From: Sulfuritalea sp.
GTDB taxonomy: Bacteria > Pseudomonadota > Gammaproteobacteria > Burkholderiales > Rhodocyclaceae
Length of the DNA: 64,000 nt
NCBI GenBank assembly: GCA_023229545.1
Contig: JALNZB010000020.1
Location: 1-64,000, forward strand
Direction of reading: 5' to 3'
Shown here: positions 58,284-64,000 of the stretch, one piece after another
Layout: each line of letters opens with the position of its first letter
Numbering within the stretch: the first letter of the stretch is position 1
Notes under the pieces: generated by a model
The model's database searches: none
What the model was told of the DNA's origin: nothing
The model's input: the letters and a program-made list of their open reading frames with translations, nothing else
Translations under genes and position numbers: made by a program

Positions 58284-59264
58284 TCAAAGCAGCTTGGAAA
58301 GACCCTTGACGTCGAAGCTGAGCGAACCTGTCGGGCAGGCGTCGACGCACAGGCCGCAGCGGGTACAGTCGGGACCAATCGGGATTTCAATATCCACCGC
58401 ACGGCCCTTGATCACGGTATCGAGCACGTGGGGCACGAGGCAGACCTTGCGGCAGTCGCCCTCATGAAAGCAGCTGTCCAGCGTGTATTTGACATGTAGC
58501 GGCGAGAGAATGCCAACCACTCCGTAAGTCAGTCCGATGGGGCAGGCGTAACGGCACCAGGCGCGGCGCGAAAAAAACACCTCGAACACCAGTAACGCAA
58601 GAACCCACAACAAGGCCAGCCCCGGTCCGTAGATCAGCGCCCGCGACAGAATGCCGGTGGGCGATATGGATTCAAATACCGTGTAGCCAGTGACGATGGC
58701 AAGCATGGCAAAGACGATCCAGGACAAGGTGCGCAGACGGCGGTCGATGTTCTGGTCGGTCACCAGCTTTTTCCGGACGAGGTAAAGATGAAGCTCCTCC
58801 GCGCCCTCTGCCAGCAAATGATAAGGACATACCCAGGAGCAGAACGTGCGCCCGCCCAGCAGCAGCCAGAGCACAAAGACCGTGGCCGTACCGATCACCA
58901 GATTGACGATGATGTGCTTGTGCGCCAGCATTACCTGCAACGCGGAGTTGAGATCGATGAGGTGAAAGCCGACGAAGCGCGAGGCCGTCAGCGCGCCTTC
59001 GAGAATCTGGATATCGAGCCAGAACGAGAAGGTGAACATCAGGTTGGCTGCGATCAGCACCGCCCAGCGCCGATTGCGCCATTTGTGCACCGTCCGCGCC
59101 TTTTCGTGGGCGACAGCTGCCTCCGCCAGCCTTTCCTTGTTGGTGGCACGCTTTAGCACATGAACTTGCTGGGCGCGCTCGGAGATTTCCGAAGGTTTCT
59201 TCGCTTCGCGACCGAACATCACCGCAATCTGGTCGAAGAAGCGGCGTCGAAGAATGGAACTCAT
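58284..59264 (-). CDS. nosH: NosH/NapH-like membrane ferredoxin protein
   Basis: A 326-residue protein with four membrane helices, the NapH signature CSWVCPYHLL and CRYACPIGL, and a C-terminal ferredoxin segment CTRCGLCVDACPTGS for a [4Fe-4S] cluster plus DCRKVCLVP. In clade II nos clusters NosG and NosH carry electrons from menaquinol or ubiquinol. The gene overlaps the nosG stop by 4 bp. Confidence 0.9.
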   Translation of the reverse strand: MSSILRRRFFDQIAVMFGREAKKPSEISERAQQVHVLKRATNKERLAEAAVAHEKARTVHKWRNRRWAVLIAANLMFTFSFWLDIQILEGALTASRFVGFHLIDLNSALQVMLAHKHIIVNLVIGTATVFVLWLLLGGRTFCSWVCPYHLLAEGAEELHLYLVRKKLVTDQNIDRRLRTLSWIVFAMLAIVTGYTVFESISPTGILSRALIYGPGLALLWVLALLVFEVFFSRRAWCRYACPIGLTYGVVGILSPLHVKYTLDSCFHEGDCRKVCLVPHVLDTVIKGRAVDIEIPIGPDCTRCGLCVDACPTGSLSFDVKGLSKLL

Positions 59265-60109
59265 GTGTTCCACACCTCGCGCGCGTCGATGACGATGCAG
59301 GTCGGCTCGACCGGACAGATCATTTCGCAGACTCCGCAACCGACGCAGGGTTCATGCACCACCGGCGACTTGCGCTGGGTGCCGTCGGGCGCAAACACGG
59401 TTTCGATGGAAATCGCGCCCTTGACCGGACATTCGCGCACACACAGGTCGCACTCGGCAACATCATAGGGGTGTTCGCTGACGCGGATCGGCTTCCAGCG
59501 GTCGACTGCCATATAGCGCATGCGCCCCTTGAAGGTGGCCCCCCGCACCTGCCCCTTGAAACCCTTGCCCTGAATCGCAAGACACGCTTCCGGCCGGGTC
59601 AGGCGCGCGACACCGATGCGCTCGCTGAGGTTCAGGGTCGGCTCGGCATCCTTCTCCTTGGCCTTGAGGATGGGCGCGGCGGCGAGTTTCGCGCCCTTGC
59701 GCATTCCAAGAAATGCGGGCTTTTTGTACACCAGCGCGCCGGTCGGACAGGCCAGGATGCACTGCACGGCATCACAGGAAAAATCGCAGGCCTGCTCGCG
59801 CGCATCGATGTACGGTACGCCGACACCCACGCCATCGACCAGATCGGCCAGCTTGATGGCTTGTACCGGGCACACCTGGACGCATTGGCCGCACTTGATG
59901 CATGAGGCCAGAAAATCCTTTTCGTCCAGCGCTCCCGGCGGTCGCAAACGCTTGGTTCTGGCGTAAACCAGAGGCAGAAATCCGGAGAGCGCAGCGCCCA
60001 TCACCCCACCGGTGAGCAATACCGTGCGCAGCCAGCGACGGCGCGACTGCCGCGTGCGCTCCCGCGAAGGGGGTGGATTCACGGTATCCGGTGATGTCGG
60101 CTCGCTCAT
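59261..60109 (-). CDS. nosG: NosG/NapG-like ferredoxin
   Basis: A 282-residue protein with a twin-arginine signal region (RQSRRRWLRTVLLTGG) and four [4Fe-4S] motifs: CIKCGQCVQVCPVQAI, CDFSCDAVQCILACPTG, CDLCVRECPVKG and CVGCGVCEMICPVEP. It works with NosH as quinol dehydrogenase for N2O reduction, by comparison with NapGH. The start codon overlaps the stop of nosD. Confidence 0.9.
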   Translation of the reverse strand: MSEPTSPDTVNPPPSRERTRQSRRRWLRTVLLTGGVMGAALSGFLPLVYARTKRLRPPGALDEKDFLASCIKCGQCVQVCPVQAIKLADLVDGVGVGVPYIDAREQACDFSCDAVQCILACPTGALVYKKPAFLGMRKGAKLAAAPILKAKEKDAEPTLNLSERIGVARLTRPEACLAIQGKGFKGQVRGATFKGRMRYMAVDRWKPIRVSEHPYDVAECDLCVRECPVKGAISIETVFAPDGTQRKSPVVHEPCVGCGVCEMICPVEPTCIVIDAREVWNT

Positions 60110-61497
60110 CCGGTCACTTTCAGCGTGGACCGCTCCGGTCGGATGAAGCGCGGCTTGTCATCCTTCAGCGTCAGCTCCGGCGACGAAAAAGGCGCCAGCC
60201 GTTCGAGAAAATCCAGCAGTTCCATTACCGGCGAATTCTTGAAAAAACGCGCCGGCGGCATTTCTATCCATATCTGATCGGCATAGGCATAGAGTTCGTA
60301 GGGCGTGTCGCCCTTGCCATCGTGATCACGATCAAAGCCCTGGTAATCATCCCAATAGTTGCCCCGCCATTCGTTGAGGCCGGATGTGCCGCGCCCGGCC
60401 TGCACGACGTTGGTCAGATTGCCTTCAAAGACATTGTCGGTGACGATATTTCCGCCCAACTCGCTGGTCAACTTTATCGCGATGCCATTGTAGGCAAAGC
60501 GATTGTTGCGCACCCAGATCTTGCTGTCGGGCTGAAAGGGCGACAGGTCGGAGCCGATGCCGACGCCGCAGTAGATGATCTCGTTGCCCTCGACTACGGT
60601 GTTGCTGGCTTCCTTGAAGCCGATCGCCATGCCGGCGGCGCCGGTGGCGTGGGAAAACAGGTTGTTGCGCACCACGCCGCCCTCGGTGTACATGAAATAG
60701 ACGCCCACGGCGTTGTCGTAAAAGCGGTTGCCCTCGACCACGTTGTGGTTGGCGAACATGAAGTGGATCGAGTAGCGGCTGCGGGTGCCGACATTGCCGC
60801 GATAGGTATTGTTGTGGGAATACCAGGCCACCATGTCGCGCGAATCGGCGATTTCGTTGCCTTCGATCAGGTTGCGGTCGCTGTACCACAGGCGCAAGCC
60901 GTCGCCGCGCACGCCCAGATCGCGCGGCTTGGAACGCACCTTGTTGTTTCTGACAATGCTGTCGCTCGACTGCTTGAGGTCGATGCCGAACAGGCAGTTG
61001 TCGACGACCAGATTCTCGATCACGTTGCGATGTCCGCGCACATCGAGGCAGGAGTCATCCGTATCGTGCGAATCGCCGGAGCCGGTCAGGTGCAGGCCGC
61101 GCAACACCGCGCCATCGGCTTCGAGCGAAAACACGGTGCCCCGGTCGCCGGCATCGATCGTGACCTGCCCGCCACCTTCGATGATCAGCGGTTTGGTCAT
61201 TATCACCGGACCGGAATAGGTTCCGGGCGGCGGACGCAGGATGGAGCCGACCGGCGCCGCATCCACCAGATTCTGGAACGGCTTCAGGCCGTGAACGCGC
61301 TTGTCGCGTTCGTGGAGCATATAGGTGGGCTTGGGCCGATCGACGCCGACTCTTGGCGCCGTGGATAAATCAGCGGTCGCACCGAGGGCCGCAGGCTTGT
61401 CCTCGGCTGTGTCGCGGTCGGCTGGACGCGCTACCAGCAGCGATGAGACACCGAGCAGCAAAGCCGGCAACAGAGCCCGCCAGCGTTTCAGGTTCAT
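60106..61497 (-). CDS. nosD: NosD, periplasmic copper-processing protein (first copy)
   Basis: A 463-residue NosD with signal sequence (LLPALLLGVSSLLVA) and an ~40-residue insert before the conserved domain (from DAAPVGSILRPPPGTYSGPV). The beta-helix repeats include GNEIADSRDMVAWYSHNNTY and the C-terminal GLNEWRGNYWDDYQGFDRDH. It is the canonical NosD by its position between nosB and nosG. Confidence 0.93.
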   Translation of the reverse strand: MNLKRWRALLPALLLGVSSLLVARPADRDTAEDKPAALGATADLSTAPRVGVDRPKPTYMLHERDKRVHGLKPFQNLVDAAPVGSILRPPPGTYSGPVIMTKPLIIEGGGQVTIDAGDRGTVFSLEADGAVLRGLHLTGSGDSHDTDDSCLDVRGHRNVIENLVVDNCLFGIDLKQSSDSIVRNNKVRSKPRDLGVRGDGLRLWYSDRNLIEGNEIADSRDMVAWYSHNNTYRGNVGTRSRYSIHFMFANHNVVEGNRFYDNAVGVYFMYTEGGVVRNNLFSHATGAAGMAIGFKEASNTVVEGNEIIYCGVGIGSDLSPFQPDSKIWVRNNRFAYNGIAIKLTSELGGNIVTDNVFEGNLTNVVQAGRGTSGLNEWRGNYWDDYQGFDRDHDGKGDTPYELYAYADQIWIEMPPARFFKNSPVMELLDFLERLAPFSSPELTLKDDKPRFIRPERSTLKVTG

Positions 61498-61507
61498 GTG
61501 CCGGAGC

Positions 61508-62482
61508 CTATGACTTGCGCATCTGGCGGCGACGCAGCAGCAGCGCCATCATCAGGCAGCCGGAAGCCAGTAACAGCAGCGCATAACCCCAGTAGGGATA
61601 GGAGAAGGTCGAGAACTGCGCCACCTTGCCCTCGCCAAATACCGTCGGCATGAAGGGTTTGACGGTGAAGGCGCCCCATGGGTGCATGTTGTGGCCGAAG
61701 AACCACAGCCAGCCGGCGTAATCGATCACGAAAAAAATCGGCAGCAGGGCGGGAACCAATGCCAGCAGCAGTGAAAAACCACGGATTTTCCAGACGCCCA
61801 GCACGATGATCGCCATCGCCACGACCATTCCAGCCATCGACACCTGGGTGGCGAGTATCAAATTGGCCTTCCATTTATCCAGCACGGCGGGCTGGTTGAA
61901 GAAGGTGCTTGCCTCGTGGTAGTAGTGAGCGGCGAAGGCGTCCAACTGGCCCATGGCGATTTGATCGACCACCATCCACACGGCAACCGCCGTGAAACCC
62001 GCACCCAGAATCTTCAGTTGATTCTTCTTCTGCGTCGCCATGAAACCCAGCAGCATGACGGTAAACCAGCCAAAGATGAACTTCGACAAACGCAACTCCA
62101 CCGGAGAACCGGTGTCGATCGGATACATCCCTACATAGTGGTTGATGGTGTTCATTTCGTGGACGCAATCGAGGCTTTTTGCCTCCTTATTCACGTCCTT
62201 GCCCTTGTCCAGAATCGGGTTGTAACGAGGCGTGTCCTCACCCATGTCGGCTTGCAGGGTCTCGTTGCCCATCTGGGTGCCTTTTCCTACCGCCGTGCAA
62301 CCGTTAAACACTCCGTTGAAGTGAAAGTGGATGCGAATGCCGTCGGGAAAAGCATCCTTGGGGTAGTTCGGCGCCGTCAGCGAAACCCACCAGATTGGCG
62401 CAAAGTAGGCGGCGATCAAGGCCACCGTTGCCAACAGGGTCAGCCCGGTGATCAGCAGGTTCTGTTTTTTCTGGTCTTGCAT
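61508..62482 (-). CDS. nosB: NosB-like membrane protein of clade II nos clusters
   Basis: A 324-residue membrane protein with about seven helices. A large loop after the first helix contains DGIRIHFHFNGVFNGCTAVG. No cofactor motif is evident. Proteins of this kind follow nosZ in atypical (clade II) nos clusters and have been named NosB. The position before nosD and after two cytochrome genes fits. The function is unproven. Confidence 0.8.
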   Translation of the reverse strand: MQDQKKQNLLITGLTLLATVALIAAYFAPIWWVSLTAPNYPKDAFPDGIRIHFHFNGVFNGCTAVGKGTQMGNETLQADMGEDTPRYNPILDKGKDVNKEAKSLDCVHEMNTINHYVGMYPIDTGSPVELRLSKFIFGWFTVMLLGFMATQKKNQLKILGAGFTAVAVWMVVDQIAMGQLDAFAAHYYHEASTFFNQPAVLDKWKANLILATQVSMAGMVVAMAIIVLGVWKIRGFSLLLALVPALLPIFFVIDYAGWLWFFGHNMHPWGAFTVKPFMPTVFGEGKVAQFSTFSYPYWGYALLLLASGCLMMALLLRRRQMRKS

Positions 62483-62569
62483 TCTGTTCTCTGTGTTGGG
62501 GTACAACGGGGTGCAAGCGCCCCGCGCTCAGGCCGAGGCCAAAGCGCGGGAGGCTTTGCGGGGAAACAT

Positions 62570-63313
62570 TTACTTCTTCTTGCCGCCCTTGGCTGGAGCT
62601 TTCGCCTTGCACATGGATCCGGGCATGGTCAGGCTCGACTGATAGGCCGAGATCGCCACCAGTTGCTTGTCATCGTACTTCTTGATGATCTTGACCATAT
62701 CCGGGTTGGCATTGCGGCGCTTGCCGTCGCGGATCTCGGTCATCTGGCGCAGCAGATACTTGTAATGCTGGCCGGCCAGTACCGGGTAGAACTTGTCCTT
62801 GATGCCCTCACCGTTGGCCTTGTGGCATTCGATGCACTCTTTTTCGTACATTACCTTGCCATCCGCAATCTGCTTGGCGGCGTCGGGCCCTTCGTACTTG
62901 CCGTGGTCAACCGGAATGCACAGGCTCTCTATATAGGCCGAGACGTTGGCCAGTTCCTGCGCGTCCACCAGTTCCTTGGCGAAGGGGTACATGGTCGGGT
63001 TGTCACGCAGACCGGCGCGAATGTCGGCCATCTGCTTGATCAGCACCGTGGTGTGCTGCCCGGCGAGTTGCGGGAAGGTTCCATCGGGACGACCGGCGCC
63101 ATTCGGCAAGTGGCAGGCGCCGCAGACTTCGTAGCCACCCTTGCCGGCCTTGGCATCGCCCTTCACCTTGAGCGCTTCGAGCTTCTCGCCCTCCTGGGCG
63201 TTCCATTTGTAGTCCTTGGACTCGATGCCGGCTTTCTTTTCGGCTGGCGGCCCCGCCAGCGCGAATGCCGGAATCAGCGCGATTGAGAGCGCCAGTGTCA
63301 GTATCTTGTACAT
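62570..63313 (-). CDS. Dihaem c-type cytochrome of the nos cluster
   Basis: A 247-residue protein with signal peptide (MYKILTLALSIALIPAFALA). Two haem motifs, CGACH (~residue 64) and CIECH (~165), each followed by LAGQHTTVLIKQMADIRAG / LAGQHYKYLLRQMTEIRDG, the c4-like pattern with a distal Met in the PTMYPFAK / ANPDMVK segments. It probably carries electrons from NosGH to NosZ, in the way NosC1/C2 do. The basic tail KAKAPAKGGKKK is unusual. Confidence 0.87.
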   Translation of the reverse strand: MYKILTLALSIALIPAFALAGPPAEKKAGIESKDYKWNAQEGEKLEALKVKGDAKAGKGGYEVCGACHLPNGAGRPDGTFPQLAGQHTTVLIKQMADIRAGLRDNPTMYPFAKELVDAQELANVSAYIESLCIPVDHGKYEGPDAAKQIADGKVMYEKECIECHKANGEGIKDKFYPVLAGQHYKYLLRQMTEIRDGKRRNANPDMVKIIKKYDDKQLVAISAYQSSLTMPGSMCKAKAPAKGGKKK

Positions 63314-63432
63314 TGTTGTCTCCTGATTCGAGTGTATGAACCGTGGCAATGGTGGCACATAGGAGCATCGGACTTCATTGATACTCGTCAATTGGGCTGG
63401 CTTGTTTTTCAAGCAGGCCCGAGCATGCGCCG

Positions 63433-63741
63433 TTACTTGATCTCGGAGAGGTACTTGGCCAGTTCCTTGATCTCCGCGTCGGAAACCAGATGCAAGACGC
63501 CTTTCATCGCTGCGGAATTGCCGTTGGCGCGCTTGCCGCTTTTGATGTCCATTATCTGGTTCTCGGCGTACTTGGCATTCTGCCCGGCCAGTTTCGGGTA
63601 CTCCGGCAGCAACGGCTTCTTGGCGTCCACGCCGTGACAGGCGACACAGGTCTTCTCCATATACAGCTTCTTGCCGTCGGCCAGAGCCGGGGCGGCGAAG
63701 GATGCGGCGGCGGCGACCGCGAGAATCAATCCGAATTTCAT
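63433..63741 (-). CDS. Monohaem class I c-type cytochrome of the nos cluster
   Basis: A 102-residue protein with a signal peptide (MKFGLILAVAAAASFAAPAL) and one haem motif CVACH (~residue 32). The distal Met is in SAAMKGVLHLVSDAEIKELA. It is of the NosC type that precedes nosB. Ribosome binding site AAAGGAA in front of the ATG at 63741. Confidence 0.88.
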   Translation of the reverse strand: MKFGLILAVAAAASFAAPALADGKKLYMEKTCVACHGVDAKKPLLPEYPKLAGQNAKYAENQIMDIKSGKRANGNSAAMKGVLHLVSDAEIKELAKYLSEIK

Positions 63742-63756
63742 GGGTATTCCTTTCGT

Positions 63757-63792
63757 AAAAAAAAGCGGGGGACAGCACAAACTCTGTCCCCC
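63757..63792 (-). terminator. Intrinsic terminator/attenuator between the nosZ-like gene and the cytochrome gene
   Basis: On the minus strand: GGGGGACAG, an 8-nt loop, CTGTCCCCC, then GC and a run of eight T. It is a strong terminator-like hairpin in the ~160-bp gap between the upstream gene and the cytochrome gene, so nosZ may be expressed more strongly than the accessory genes. Confidence 0.85.
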
Positions 63793-63902
63793 GAGACTGC
63801 CCTGATCAAGGTCATCCCACGAGGGGATATCGTCCCTGTCGCGAACGTCTGGGGTATATCCGGATGGATACCGTCTCAGGCGCACGCAAACAGGGACATG
63901 TA

Positions 63903-64000
63903 TTACTTGACCTTTTTGGCTCCATTTTGTTCAAGGAAGGTCTTGGCGCGCAAACCGAGGTCGGCGGTCTTGACCTGGTATTGCCAGATCTGCTCGGCCC
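63903..64000 (-). CDS. nosZ: Probable nosZ (clade II nitrous oxide reductase), 3' end only
   Basis: Thirty-one codons up to a TAA: AEQIWQYQVKTADLGLRAKT then FLEQNGAKKVK. The helical C-terminus before the cytochrome-nosB-nosDGH genes is where clade II nosZ lies. The peptide is too short to prove identity. The 5' part is beyond the window. Confidence 0.5.
   Translation of the reverse strand, partial: AEQIWQYQVKTADLGLRAKTFLEQNGAKKVK

Noticed and set aside
63793..63902. FNR box near CCTGATCAAGG
   Set aside because: Only one half (TTGAT on the minus strand) fits; the second half site ATCAA is absent at the right distance.
1..64000. CRISPR array, tRNA or rRNA genes, prophage genes
   Set aside because: No regularly spaced repeats, no cloverleaf with a recognised anticodon arm and no phage structural genes were seen when reading both strands; a tRNAscan or CRISPR search was not possible.

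Overview
The window looks like a chromosome segment of a high-GC betaproteobacterium. The best guess is Rhodocyclales or a close relative, judged from the atypical (clade II-like) nitrous oxide reductase accessory cluster, the many c-type cytochromes, a tandem glycine riboswitch in front of gcvTHP, and protein sequences typical of denitrifying Betaproteobacteria. The taxon is an inference; no rRNA or tRNA gene was recognised.

Layout. (1) 1-4.9 kb, minus strand: a tightly overlapping operon of a cytosolic [NiFe]-hydrogenase (small then large subunit), a hydrogenase maturation protease, a soluble hybrid histidine kinase and a response regulator cut by the window edge. It reads as a hydrogen-sensing signalling module. 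(2) 5.3-10.5 kb: a PEBP-family periplasmic protein, then a block of minus-strand genes (DUF1697, VOC, HEPN-like plus DUF262, TIR-like) with integron attC-like elements after gene ends and a 51-bp direct repeat on each side. It resembles a small cassette array with defence-type cargo, although no integrase is visible. (3) 10.8-25.8 kb: mostly housekeeping (YjbQ, EttA, CcdAB toxin-antitoxin, the glycine cleavage operon gcvT-gcvH-gcvP under a tandem glycine riboswitch, an ACT regulator, a GST, TrhP, and HDOD and GGDEF-EAL signalling proteins).

(4) 26-43.6 kb: a rearranged region. A LexA gene with a clear SOS box is followed by the first ~43 codons of imuA; the last ~58 codons of dnaE2 lie 15.3 kb further on, on the same strand. 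The SOS mutagenesis operon (lexA-imuA-imuB-dnaE2) has therefore lost its middle. The intervening DNA holds transposase remnants (ISL3, IS5), a methyltransferase and a truncated inverted copy of its 5' end, a chemoreceptor, c-type cytochromes, a HemG-like flavodoxin, a multihaem lipoprotein cytochrome with a consensus sigma-54 promoter, an adjacent sensor kinase/NtrC-type regulator pair, a GHKL ATPase fused to a Shedu-like nuclease domain, and a PaeR7I/XhoI-like restriction-modification system. Just past the dnaE2 remnant lie a PIN toxin-antitoxin pair and an internally deleted second copy of the methylase.

(5) 43.6-52.6 kb, minus strand: two tandem copies of a TonB-dependent receptor gene translationally coupled to a COG2984-type substrate-binding protein gene, followed by a membrane GGDEF-EAL protein. 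No permease or ATPase is present. (6) 52.7-64 kb: a SCO1-like copper protein and a minus-strand nos cluster in the order [probable nosZ 3' end]-cytochrome c-dihaem cytochrome c-nosB-nosD-nosG-nosH-nosF-nosL-nosY-thioredoxin-UbiA prenyltransferase-second nosD. Most of its genes overlap or abut. Together these genes would feed electrons and copper to periplasmic N2O reductase.
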